DNA of 64,000 nt. Origin: Lithodes maja (taxonomy: Eukaryota; Arthropoda; Malacostraca; Decapoda; Lithodidae). The stretch spans positions 1 to 64,000 of the forward strand of contig JBAKBP010010350.1 in NCBI GenBank assembly GCA_037953745.1, in the 5' to 3' direction. The position numbers were made by a program, and so were the translations under genes. Under the pieces are notes generated by a model. That model saw only the letters and a list, made by a program, of their open reading frames with translations, was not told the origin of the DNA and did no database searches. Position 1 is the stretch's first letter. Each line of letters starts with the position of its first letter. Positions 32,801 through 43,788 of the stretch are shown here, piece by piece.

Positions 32801-34948
32801 AACTCCCGTGTTTATTATAGGTCCAAGTACCGAATCACCGAGAAGTGCAGCAGAATCAATGTCCCTTTTCCTGCCCTTAGCAACCTTCTCCTGATCCTTC
32901 CTCCACTGTCCCCGAGGTTGAGTGCTAGGCTGTGCAGGAGCTGCAGAGCGAGATCGGGTTACCACACAGGCCATCTCATCCTGTTGGCACCTCCCAACCC
33001 ATTCCCGATTCTCACCATCCACGTCGGCCGCCCTCTCGGCAACGACTAAGGGTGGAGTCCCGGAAGTGGGCACCGCAAAGTCGTTGCCGAGAAGAAGGTC
33101 GACGCCCTCAACTGGCAAACACTCAACGATCCCTACATCCAGCTCCCTGCACACCTCTCCCACTCTCAACTCCAACCTCACAAGTGGGTATGACCTCGTA
33201 GCATTTATACCCTGCACCACAACAACTCTGGCCGCATTTATCGGTTTCCCTGTGAAGTTCCTCAACAAAGTTTGCGAAGCCCCCGTATCCCTCAGCAAGT
33301 CAACCCTCCGTAGTTCACTCCCCCAGCTCACAAACCCGTGCCCCCGATGGCTACAGAAAGTGTCCCGGACAGGTGTCGAGCCTTCCGTACGCTTCTTTAC
33401 CGCGTGTGCCTCAGCTGCTGACAACCTACCCCGGGCAGTTGCTGCAGCCTTCAGAGACACACCGATACTGTGAACCAATGACACCGGCTTAGCGGGAGTG
33501 TTACTAGGGCACTCACGTGAATAATGGCCTAGCTTCTGACATTTGTAACATTTCACATCCCCAATGGGCTTCTTCCCTTGTGCGGGCGAAGAAGGGGCCT
33601 GACCTTTAGTAAACGGGAGAGGCTTGTGTTTGTAGGTGTTATTAGGTGCAATGCATTTAGTGTGGTTATGTGTGTCATAGGATTTGTTATTATCGAAAAC
33701 TCTGGTGGGTGGGGTATAGCGCCCCTTCTGCCCTGACTCAGCCCTCTGAGCGGCACCGCAACCACGAATCAATGATAATCTGAGGTCTGCCATCTTGGCA
33801 GCCTCCTCTACTGTCTTGGGACATTTTTCCTTAATGTTCAGCGTTAGATCGGTTCCAGTACATTTGTAAAACTGTTCCAGATAGAAAAGTTGCTTAATTT
33901 CCTCAGCCGACTCTGCGTGCTCGGACCGAAACCAGTTATTACCTGCATCTGTTAAGTCCCGTGCGTGCTCCATAAAACTGACGTCGCTCTTCTTATTCAC
34001 GCCACGGAACTTCAATCTATAAGTTTCGGGTTGCAGTTCGTAGGCCCGGAGCACAGCCTCCTTCACCAGTCCATACACTACACTCTCGTCCAGTGACAGT
34101 GCATCGTAGGCTTTCAACCCCTTACCCACTAGACGTGATGAAACTAATGCTGCCCATTTAACCTCCGGCCAGTCATACTCACGACACTTCTTTTCGAAAC
34201 GAGCAAAAAACTCAGTCACTGCTGTCTCATCAAATGCGGGTACTAACTTAATTAAATGCGAAAGTGAGTCTGTAACCCGGTGCCCACCACCGAGATGACG
34301 CCCCGTGGTCTCTACTCTAGACTTCTCGACATCCATTTCAGCCTGGTACCTGGTTGCATCCTGATTGGCTTGGATTCTAGCAACCTCTATGCGTTCTATA
34401 CTAGCCTGTTGTATCTGAGTCTCCTGCAGCTTAAACTTAGCTAGTTCTAGCTGAAATAACATCTCAGGAGACAGGCCTGGGGGGGGAGAGCACAAAATGG
34501 GGGATCCACACCGAGACGTGTTTACGGGTAAGCCAGCTTGCCCTTGAGAACCCTCCTGCTGCATCGTGCTAAGACTCGCTGGCTGAGGGCCCAGCTCAGG
34601 GGTAGAGTGGAATGGAGGCTTGGAGGGAACCCCCCAAGACCCCACTCCACCCACCGCCCCATCGCCATCACCCAACAAACATGCCACCAAATTCTTCTTG
34701 GGCCAACTGTCAGGACAGTCCCGCCCCAAAACCGTGGCTAAACAGCGAAGACCGTAACAATCAATAGCCTGCAGGCGCTGTTCGGTCAAAGGTGTCTGCA
34801 AAAATGCCCGGGCATCCCTCTCTCCACTTATAACACTCCCCTCCCTAAACATCTGTTGTACTTGCTGGTTACTAGGCTGTACCGTGTTATCCTCCCCCGT
34901 AAATGATGAGTCATTAGACATAGTGCTGGTTATACAATTGCTGTTCAT
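29849..34948 (-). CDS. gag-pol: Gmr1-like Gag-Pol polyprotein, element A2, intact 1,699 aa
   Basis: One uninterrupted frame from ATG at 34948. In order: Gag with a short coiled coil (about 165-215); CCHC knuckle CYKCQKLGHYSREC (467-480); aspartic protease with DTGA at 554-557; integrase with zinc-binding His842/His849 and Cys879/Cys882, catalytic Asp913, Asp972 and Glu1008 (DD35E) and a GPY motif near 1146-1148; RT with Asp1369 and YLDD at 1429-1432; RNase H with Asp1578, Glu1618 or 1620, Asp1647 and Asp1690. Integrase comes before RT, the Gmr1-type order. Gag and Pol share one frame, so no frameshift signal is needed. No chromodomain or envelope gene is seen. All catalytic residues are present, so the copy could be autonomous. 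Confidence 0.93.
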   Translation of the reverse strand: MNSNCITSTMSNDSSFTGEDNTVQPSNQQVQQMFREGSVISGERDARAFLQTPLTEQRLQAIDCYGLRCLATVLGRDCPDSWPKKNLVACLLGDGDGAVGGVGSWGVPSKPPFHSTPELGPQPASLSTMQQEGSQGQAGLPVNTSRCGSPILCSPPPGLSPEMLFQLELAKFKLQETQIQQASIERIEVARIQANQDATRYQAEMDVEKSRVETTGRHLGGGHRVTDSLSHLIKLVPAFDETAVTEFFARFEKKCREYDWPEVKWAALVSSRLVGKGLKAYDALSLDESVVYGLVKEAVLRAYELQPETYRLKFRGVNKKSDVSFMEHARDLTDAGNNWFRSEHAESAEEIKQLFYLEQFYKCTGTDLTLNIKEKCPKTVEEAAKMADLRLSLIRGCGAAQRAESGQKGRYTPPTRVFDNNKSYDTHNHTKCIAPNNTYKHKPLPFTKGQAPSSPAQGKKPIGDVKCYKCQKLGHYSRECPSNTPAKPVSLVHSIGVSLKAAATARGRLSAAEAHAVKKRTEGSTPVRDTFCSHRGHGFVSWGSELRRVDLLRDTGASQTLLRNFTGKPINAARVVVVQGINATRSYPLVRLELRVGEVCRELDVGIVECLPVEGVDLLLGNDFAVPTSGTPPLVVAERAADVDGENREWVGRCQQDEMACVVTRSRSAAPAQPSTQPRGQWRKDQEKVAKGRKRDIDSAALLGDSVLGPIINTGVDSGPDMVCNKAELGKTSREARAVARATKAVEPTSRGNVLLQNHLDALTPRDISEQQLQDASLARYSNGAIELEEDGDAKPGDFFRLNRILYRRFLDPKSKWEGGARVVDQVVVPNKYRESLLCLAHDVPVAGHLGVTKTLAALGRFFWWPGVKADVCAWVAGCATCQTTGKPNQTIPKAPLFPIPVTGPPFSKVVVDLVGPFPPTSSGNKFLLTIMDVATRYPDAYPMRNGSAKAVVKNLLLFCSRYGFPREVQSDQGSNFTSKLFKQTLQLHGICSVVSSAYHPESQGVLERWHSTLKSMLRCYCAEHDTDWDLGLPYVLFAAREVPGESLGFSPNQLVFGHNVRGPLSMVKEIWEGEEKPGSVLKYILESRERLIGCMAAAGNNLVNAQAVMKHQYDAKVKLREFSVGQEVMLLLPLPGHPLSAKFIGPYVVAKKLSDLDYLVATPDRRKKHQLCHVNLMKEYVRRPSEPLTVPVLACSGQGGEGGGDSHAAEEDSWDCVISAEQWAGNTEQEARQAVSHLPEHQGAAVLGLFRSYPSVFAEHPGLTTQVTHDVDVGDNVPFKSVPYRVPPVKLPALREELKYMVERGMITEGYVKWTSPVTLQPKPDGKVRFCIDFRRLNGLTTTNPYPLPRVDDSVDKIGNAKYLTKIDLVKGYWQVPLSDRAKQVCGFVVDGKTYQCNVMPYGLKNAPATFQNLMNDICDEIPNCTVYLDDVIVYDDDFENHLRHLETLFGKLHDAGLVVNLRKCEFVKATVQYLGFVVGLGRVCPPLSKIQAINMFPRPTTKRQVMRFLGMIGYYRRFIRGYSTVLAPLTDLLSKSVKFCWAAECQRAFDLVKHLLCTHPILRAPDFSRSFQLATDASGVGAGAVLLQTDSEGLEHPVSFFSRKFNSAQRNYSTIEKELLAIVLSLKHFEVYVPAYGPVVTIYTDHHPLKFLNQFHNRNMRLTRWSLMLQEYNLNIQHIAGSENVIADCLSRVDDPG
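33022..33104 (-). promoter_or_regulatory. Conserved hairpin in protease coding region (A2)
   Basis: Same 83-nt structure as at 25557-25639, covering codons about 615-642 of the intact polyprotein (EGVDLLLGNDFA to VVAERAADV). Stem arms are unchanged. Confidence 0.7.
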
Positions 34949-35176
34949 AAAAAAAAAGAAGTGCTTATTACTAATTGCAGTCTCGACTCACAAAATGTTA
35001 AAGATGCTTGAATGACTCTACTCTAGACACCCCTAATGAAACAATCTGCAAGTCCACCAATACAATAATGACACAATAAAAATTCCTCCAATATGCAAGA
35101 AAATTCTAGCCAACTCTACTAGGTAGCATAGAATAGTTCTCCAAAAAACATGTGATAGGATACTACTGAATCTTGT

Positions 35177-35188
35177 GCAAGGTCGCCA
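35177..35188 (-). other. Primer-binding-like site, element A2
   Basis: TGGCGACCTTGC in element orientation, 3 nt after the LTR end. Confidence 0.65.
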
Positions 35189-35191
35189 TTT

Positions 35192-36999
35192 TGTTACGGC
35201 TGGATCGGCAATACATATTCGGGATTCTTGATCGTAGGACAGAAATGGCTTATGTGACAACGACACGCTCGATTCCAGTCCCAAATACTATATGCTCCAG
35301 ACAACAAAAGCACCAACGCCCTACAGAGTTATCGTCTATGGTAACGAGGTACCTTAACTCGGCGAAAGTGTACAACAGGGGTAGGCTATGAGGCTAAACT
35401 CCCTCAGACATTTATAGGTTACGTTATTACTAAAGAAATGCAATACTCAAGAAACTACGTTAATATTAAGCCTCTAATAATGTAGAATAGAAGCAGGCTA
35501 AAGGTATGACAGTGAAATGCTAAATGACAAATGTACACGCCTACTTGAAAGCGCGTGCACTAGAATAACTGTCCCCTACTAACATGCACTAGCATGTAGC
35601 ATACAAGATGTTCATGATCCAGTAGATACCTAATAATACACATGGAAGGAACATAAATAGTAGTCACTTATTATAAGAATGAATCTATACTTGGAATAAC
35701 TAAAAGGTTGCAGGCAACAGTACTGCGCCGGTAGCCTACTACCGCATAGGCTACTTCGCTTCTCTCACTCTGTCTCCCCTCTGAGTCCGTATGCGCCCTA
35801 CGCAACAGAACTCCGGAAACAGCAGCAAAACGACAGTGCAGTTAATTGATACATGAAAGTATTAATAGTGTTGTCTTGTGTGTGAGTAATGTGTATTGTA
35901 AAGTGTTACATACATAAACTTAAAGAGAGCTGCAATGCATAGTAAAATAAAGATATAACCCACTCATCATCCCCATGTGTTCTAGCTAGCAGGCCAAGTC
36001 ACAGGCACAACGAGTCCCAGCACCGAAAGCGAGAACCCAGGAAAAGACTGTAGAGAACACAAGGACAGATAAATTACGTTACTCTACTATACCGGCACTA
36101 CGAGCGAGCTGTAGTCTCTGGTACTGCACTCGCTCCTGGCTCGGTAGGCAAATCAAGGCTAAGTCCTCGCCCCTCTACAGACAACTCCTGGGCATGGTCG
36201 GGCTCTTACACATGGCACTAGTCTAGTCACAAATTGGATGATGAGCTGGGCATATAACTCGTGAACATGTAGAACGTTCACCAACTATCCTCATCAAGAA
36301 GATCGCTGTTCACATTAACCCCTTAAATCTAATACATGTAAATATATGCTTGTCCTAAGAGTAATACGAGAGGTGAGTGCTGAAACTCCTTTAGGACCTC
36401 AAGGGAAGGGTATGCATTTAAATAGAGAGAAGAATGAAATGAGAGTAATGTCGTCAGAGAGAAAGAGTGCAACCGTGAGAAATTGGGAGAGAGGGCAAGG
36501 GATGTTAGAATCTCAAAGGTTCTAGGCAACCTGGTCATAGAGCACACAGCGAGCCTCCAGGCAATGTGCTGTACGACAACATGGGCAGCCCAGGCAGCAT
36601 AGGCAGGCGGCAATGTACTACCAACCCTGTCGCACCTAGCTATAAGCGCAGGGCTGCCAACCGGTCCATACGTCTGGCAACCACCCCCCCGGCAGCGTGG
36701 CGCACCGCTACCCTCTCGCTCTGAAGTCTAACTCACTCTCTCTCTCTGAATTCCCACTGTCTTATCTATCAACTTCTCTATCGATACTACATATTAAATG
36801 GAAGGTCTCGACATGGCTTAAAACAAAACCCACCACTGGTTAGCAAATGACGAGACCTTTGCAGAGATACAAAGAACATAGTTATACGTTGTCACACTCA
36901 ATATAAGCAGCCAGCATGGTACAGCGCGGTACCGTGGTGGTACAGTGGAGTACCAAGGAGTACAATCAGGTTACGTTGCCACGCACTGGGTGCGTCACA
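35192..36999 (-). repeat. LTR3 of family A array
   Basis: The LTR is 1,808 bp, shared by A2 (5') and A3 (3'). It is very close to LTR2 in sequence. It differs mainly in the short GGTAC-type repeat block near 36905-36950. Confidence 0.9.
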
Positions 37000-37015
37000 G
37001 CCCCCCCAAGACTTT
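37000..37015 (-). other. Polypurine tract, element A3
   Basis: AAAGTCTTGGGGGGGC in element orientation; one base differs from A1 and A2. Confidence 0.7.
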
Positions 37016-37278
37016 AGATAATCGACCTTAGAAGCATTATCAAAATCTGACAGGCAACCAACCGACCTGCTACCCTTAGCTGCCACTAATTGCAAAAGGT
37101 GCACAACAACTGAAGTGTGAATTATACATAAAACACAATATCGCATGCATCATGCTACAACAATAAAGACTTACAAAACTAAAAAAAAATTCTTGTTTAT
37201 TTTATTGTTTTATAATCTTTTTGGACGGCGTTATGATAGCCTAATTTTACTCCTGCTCAACCCACACACCGTGCACGA

Positions 37279-40200
37279 CTATCCTGGATCATCAACCCTT
37301 GATAGACAATCTGCTATCACGTTCTCACTCCCGGCAATATGCTGAATGTTGAGATTATACTCTTGGAGCATTAGGGACCACCTGGTCAACCGCATATTCC
37401 GATTGTGAAACTGATTTAGGAATTTCAAGGGATGATGGTCCGTATAAATCGTCACTACCGGGCCGTAGGCTGGAACATAAACTTCGAAATGTTTGAGCGA
37501 CAAAACGATAGCAAGAAGCTCCTTCTCTATAGTCGAGTAATTCCTTTGTGCCGAATTAAACTTGCGAGAAAAGAAGCTCACTGGGTGTTCCAAGCCCTCG
37601 GAATCAGTCTGCAGTAACACTGCCCCGGCACCCACACCGCTGGCATCAGTCGCCAGCTGAAAACTCCTGGAGAAGTCTGGGGCTCTCAAAATCGGATGTG
37701 TACACAGCAGGTGCTTGACTAGGTCGAAAGCCCTCTGACACTCCGCAGCCCAACAGAACTTCACTGACTTCGACAGTAGATCAGTTAACGGTGCTAAGAC
37801 AGTAGAGTATCCCCGGATGAAGCGCCTATAATAGCCTATCATACCTAGGAACCGCATGACCTGGCGCTTAGTGGTGGGCCTGGGAAACATATTGATAGCC
37901 GGTATCTTGCTCAGGGGGGGGCACACCCGGCCTAACCCGACCACGAAGCCAAGATACTGCACAGTAGCCTTTACAAACTCGCACTTCCTCAGGTTCACCA
38001 CCAGCCCAGCATCGTGCAACTTCCCAAACAGGGTCTCTAAGTGCCTTAGGTGATTTTCAAAATTGTCATCATACACTATCACGTCATCAAGGTAGACCGT
38101 GCAGTTAGGGATTTCGTCACAAATATCGTTCATCAGGTTCTGAAACGTGGCAGGTGCGTTCTTAAGCCCATAAGGCATTACGTTACATTGGTAGGTCTTG
38201 CCATCTACCACAAAACCACAAACTTGCTTAGCTCGGTCCGACAGGGGTACTTGCCAGTAGCCTTTTACAAGAATCATTTTAGTAAGGTACTTTGCATTCC
38301 CTATCTTGTACACGCTGTCGTCAACTCGAGGCAAAGGGTAAGGGTTGTAGTGGTCAAGCCATTTAGCCTACGAAAATCTATGCAGAACCGCACCTTGCCG
38401 TCAGGTTTTGGCTGCAACGTGACGGGTGATGTCCACTTCACATAACCTTCAGTGATCATCCCTCTCTCAACCATGTACTTTAACTCCTCCCGTAAAGCTG
38501 GCAACTTTACCGGGGGCACACGGTAGGGCACTGACTTGAAGGGCACATTATCACCGACGTCCACGTCGTGCGTTACCTGAGTAGTGAGACCTGGGTGTTC
38601 GGCGAAAACAGAGGGGTATGACCTGAACAGGCCTAGGACAGCAGCACCCTGGTGCTCAGGCAGGTGACTTACAGCTTGCCTAGCCTCTTGTTCAGTATTC
38701 CCCCCCGCCCACTGTTCCGCGGAAATGACACAGTCCCCAGCTATCCTCCTCAGCAGCCATGACTGTCCCTCACCTCCCTTCTCCACCCTGGCCGCTGCAG
38801 GCCAGCACAGGGACAGTGAGAGGCTCTGAGGGGCGTCTCACATACTCTTTCATGAGGTTAACATGACATAACTGATGTTTTTTTCTACGGTCAGGTGTTG
38901 CAACGAGATAATCAAGGTCGGACAGTTTCTTAGCCACCACATACGGCCCAATAAACTTGGCAGAAAGGGGGTGTCCAGGCAAAGGTAAAAGCAACATTAC
39001 CTCCTGACCCACCGAAAACTCCCGAAGCTTCACCTTGGCGTCATACTGGTGCTTCATGACCGCCTGTGCATTAACCAAGTTATTACCTGCCGCTGCCATG
39101 CAACCTATAAGTCTCTCCCGGCTCTCAAGGATATATTTAAGTACAGACCCCGGCTTCTCTTCGCCCTCCCAGATCTCTTTCACCATACTTAAAGGTCCTC
39201 TCACATTATGGCCAAAGACTAGTTGATTTGGACTGAACCCCAGGCTCTCTCCTGGGACTTCACGTGCAGCGAACAGAACATACGGCAGACCCAAATCCCA
39301 ATCAGTGTCATGTTCTGCACAGTAACAGCGTAGCATACTCTTCAGGGTCGAGTGCCACCGCTCCAAGACTCCCTGACTCTCGGGATGGTAGGCTGACGAC
39401 ACTACAGAACATATACCGTGCAACTGAAGGGTTTGCTTGAACAATTTGGATGTAAAATTGCTCCCCTGGTCTGACTGCACCTCACGTGGAAATCCATAAC
39501 GGGAACAGAACAATAATAAGTTTTTAACAACTGCCTTTGCCGAGCCGTTTCTCATGGGGTATGCGTCCGGGTATCTCGTAGCCACATCCATGATTGTCAA
39601 CAGGAATTTATTGCCACTACTAGTAGGCGGGAAAGGGCCAACCAAATCTACTACAACTTTGCTGAACGGAGGCCCGGTGACAGGTATGGGAAACAAAGGT
39701 GCCTTCGGGATTGTCTGGTTAGGCTTCCCCGTTGTCTGGCAGGTCGCACACCCAGCCACCCATGCACAGACATCAGCCTTGACCCCAGGCCACCAGAAAA
39801 ACCTGCCCAATGCCGCCAATGTTTTTGTTACCCCCAAATGACCCGCCACCGGCACATCATGCGCCAGACACAATAAGGACTCTCTATACTTATTTGGAAC
39901 AACCACCTGGTCTACTACCCTCGCACCGCCCTCCCACTTCGATTTGGGGTCTAGAAATCTGCGGTACAATATCCTGTTGAGCCTAAAGAAATCTCCCGGC
40001 TTCGCATCCCCATCTTCCTCCAACTCTATGGCACCATTGCTATAACGAGCTAGGCTAGCGTCTTGTAGCTGCTGCTCACTAATGTCCCTGGGCGTCAATG
40101 CATCAAGATGGTTTTGTAATAAGACATTACCCCGGCTAGTAGGCTCTACTGCCTTAGTGGCTCTCGCTACAGCTCTTGCCTCACGCGAAGTCTTACCCAA

Positions 40201-42429
40201 CTCTGCCTTGTTACACACCATATCTGGGCCAGAGTCAACTCCCGTGTTTATTATAGGTCCAAGTACCGAATCACCGAGAAGTGCAGCAGAATCAATGTCC
40301 CTTTTCCTGCCCTTAGCAACCTTCTCCTGATCCTTCCTCCACTGTCCCCGAGGTTGAGTGCTAGGCTGTGCAGGAGCCGCAGAGCGAGATCGGGTTACCA
40401 CACAGGCCATCTCATCCTGTTGGCACCTCCCAACCCATTCCCGATTCTCACCATCCACGTCGGCCGCCCTCTCGGCAACGACTAAGGGTGGAGTCCCGGA
40501 AGTGGGCACCGCAAAGTCGTTGCCGAGAAGAAGGTCGACGCCCTCAACTGGCAAACACTCAACGATCCCTACATCCAGCTCCCTGCACACCTCTCCCACT
40601 CTCAACTCCAACCTCACAAGTGGGTATGACCTCGTAGCATTTATACCCTGCACCACAACAACTCTGGCCGCATTTATCGGTTTCCCTGTGAAGTTCCTCA
40701 ACAAAGTTTGCGAAGCCCCCGTATCCCTCAGCAAGTCAACCCTCCGTAGTTCACTCCCCCAGCTCACAAACCCGTGTCCCCGATGGCTACAGAAAGTGTC
40801 CCGGACAGGTGTCGAGCCTTCCGTACGCTTCTTTACCGCGTGTGCCTCAGCTGCTGACAACCTACCCCGGGCAGTTGCTGCAGCCTTCAGAGACACACCG
40901 ATACTGTGAACCAATGACACCGGCTTAGCGGGAGTGTTACTAGGGCACTCACGTGAATAATGGCCTAGCTTCTGACATTTGTAACATTTCACATCCCCAA
41001 TGGGCTTCTTCCCTTGTGCGGGCGAAGAAGGGGCCTGACCTTTAGTAAACGGGAGAGGCTTGTGTTTGTAGGTGTTATTAGGTGCAATGCATTGAGTGTG
41101 GTTATGTGTGTCATAGGATTTGTTATTATCGAAAACTCTGGTGGGTGGGGTATAGCGCCCCTTCTGCCCTGACTCAGCCCTCTGAGCGGCACCGCAACCA
41201 CGAATCAATGATAATCTGAAGTCTGCCATCTTGGCAGCCTCCTCTACTGTCTTGGGACATTTTTCCTTAATGTTCAGCGTTAGATCGGTTCCAGTACATT
41301 TGTAAAACTGTTCCAGATAGAAAAGTTGCTTAATTTCCTCAGCCGACTCTGCGTGCTCGGACCGAAACCAGTTATTACATGCATCTGTTAAGTCCCGTGC
41401 GTGCTCCATAAAACTGACGTCGCTCTTCTTATTCACGCCACGGAACTTCAATCTATAAGTTTCGGGTTGCAGTTCGTAGGCCCGGAGCACAGCCTCCTTC
41501 ACCAGTCCATACACTACACTCTCGTCCAGTGACAGTGCATCGTAGGCTTTCAACCCCTTACCCACTAGACGTGATGAAACTAATGCTGCCCATTTAACCT
41601 CCGGCCAGTCATACTCACGACACTTCTTTTCGAAACGAGCAAAAAACTCAGTCACTGCTGTCTCATCAAATGCGGGTACTAACTTGATTAAATGCGAAAG
41701 TGAGTCTGTAACCCGGTGCCCACCACCGAGATGACGCCCCGTGGTCTCTACTCTAGACTTCTCGACATCCATTTCAGCCTGGTACCTGGTTGCATCCTGA
41801 TTGGCTTGGATTCTAGCAACCTCTATGCGTTCTATACTAGCCTGTTGTATCTGAGTCTCCTGCAGCTTAATCCGTTCTATACTAGCCTGTTGTATCTGAG
41901 TCTCCTGCAGCTTAAACTTAGCTAGTTCTAGCTGAAATAACATCTCAGGAGACAGGCCTGGGGGGGGAGAGCACAAAATGGGGGATCCACACCGAGACGT
42001 GTTTACGGGTAAGCCAGCTTGCCATTGAGAACCCTCCTGCTGCATCGTGCTAAGACTCGCTGGCTGAGGGCCCAGCTCAGGGGTAGAGTGGAATGGAGGC
42101 TTGGAGGGAACCCCCCAAGACCCCACTCCACCCACCGCCCCATCGCCATCACCCAACAAACATGCCACCAAATTCTTCTTGGGCCAACTGTCAGGACAGT
42201 CCCGCCCCAAAACCGTGGCTAAACAGCGAAGACCGTAACAATCAATAGCCTGCAGGCGCTGTTCGGTCAAAGGTGTCTGCAAAAATGCCCGGGCATCCCT
42301 CTCTCCACTTATAACACTCCCCTCCCTAAATATCTGTTGTACTTGCTGGTCACTAGGCTGTACCGTGTTATCCTCCCCCGTAAATGATGAGTCATTAGAC
42401 ATAGTGCTGGTTATACAATTGCTGTTCAT
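37279..42429 (-). pseudogene. gag-pol: Gmr1-like Gag-Pol polyprotein, element A3 (several small indels)
   Basis: Three open pieces, 42429-38770, 38786-38301 and 38334-37279, are colinear with A2. The first contains complete Gag, CCHC, protease and integrase. A cluster of small insertions, mostly of C, at 38700-38790 breaks the integrase-RT linker. A one-base deletion near 38347 (GGTTGTAG against GGTTGGTAG) breaks the RT N-terminal region. A local rearrangement near 38270 turns KIDL into KMIL, losing the first catalytic Asp of RT. YLDD and RNase H are intact. The Gag coiled coil has two LQETQIQQASIERI-type units where A2 has one. Confidence 0.9.
40458..40540 (-). promoter_or_regulatory. Conserved hairpin in protease coding region (A3)
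   Basis: Same 83-nt inverted-repeat structure as in A1 and A2, with identical stem arms. Confidence 0.7.
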
Positions 42430-42658
42430 AAAAAAAAAAGAAGTGCTTATTACTAATTGCAGTCTCGACTCACAAAATGTTAAAGATGCTTGAATGACTC
42501 TACTCTAGACACCCCCAACGAAACAATCTGCAAGTCCACCAATACAATAATGACACAATAAAAATTCCTCCAATATGCAAGAAAATTCTAGCCAGCTCTA
42601 CTAGGTAGCATAGAATAGTTCTCCAAAAAACATGTGATAGGATACTACTGAATCTTGT

Positions 42659-42670
42659 GCAAGGTCGCCA
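42659..42670 (-). other. Primer-binding-like site, element A3
   Basis: TGGCGACCTTGC in element orientation, 3 nt after the LTR end. Confidence 0.65.
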
Positions 42671-43748
42671 TTTTGTTACGGCTGGATCGGCAATACATAT
42701 TCGGGATTCTTGATCGTAGGACAGAAATGGCTTATGTGACAACGACACGCTCGATTCCAGTCCCAAATACTATATGCTCCAGACAACAAAAGCACCAACG
42801 CCCTACAGAGTTATCGTCTATGGTAACGAGGTACCTTAACTCGGCGAAAGTGTACAACAGGGGTAGGCTATGAGGCTAAACTCCCTCAGACATTTATAGG
42901 TTACGTTATTACTAAAGAAATGCAATACTCAAGAAACTACGTTAATATTAAGCCTCTAATAATGTAGAATAGAAGCAGGCTAAAGGTATGACAGTGAAAT
43001 GCTAAATGACAAATGTACACGCCTACTTGAAAGCGCGTGCACTAGAATAACTGTCCCCTACTAACATGCACTAGCATGTAGCATACAAGATGTTCATGAT
43101 CCAGTAGATACCTAATAATACACATGGAAGGAACATAAATAGTAGTCACTTATTATAATAATGAATCTATACTTGGAATAACTAAAAGGTTGCAGGCAAC
43201 AGTACTGCGCCGGTAGCCTACTACCGCATAGGCTACTTCGCTTCTCTCACTCTGTCTCCCCTCTGAGTCCGTATGCGCCCTACGCAACGGAACTCCGGAC
43301 ACAGCAGCAAAACGACAGTGCAGTTAATTGATACATGAAAGTATTAATAGTGTTGTCTTGTGTGTGAGTAATGTGTATTGTAAAGTGTTATATACATAAA
43401 CTTAAAGAGAGCTGCAAATGCATAGTAAAATAAAGATATAACCCACTCATCATCCCCATGTGTTCTAGCTAGCAGGCCAAGTCACAGGAACAACGAGTCC
43501 CAGCACCGAAAGCGAGAACCCAGGAAAAGACTGCAGAGAACACAAGGACAGATAAATTACGTTACTCTACTATACCGGCACTACGAGCGAGCTGTAGTCT
43601 CTGGTACTACACTCGCTCCTGGCTCGGTAGGCAAATCAAGGCTAAGTCCTCGCCCCTCTACAGACAACTCCTGGGCATGGTCGGGCTCTTACACATGGCA
43701 CTAGTCTAGTCACAAATTGGATGATGAGCTGGGCATATAACTCGTGAA

Positions 43749-43750
<2 letters not shown>

Positions 43751-43788
<38 letters not shown>

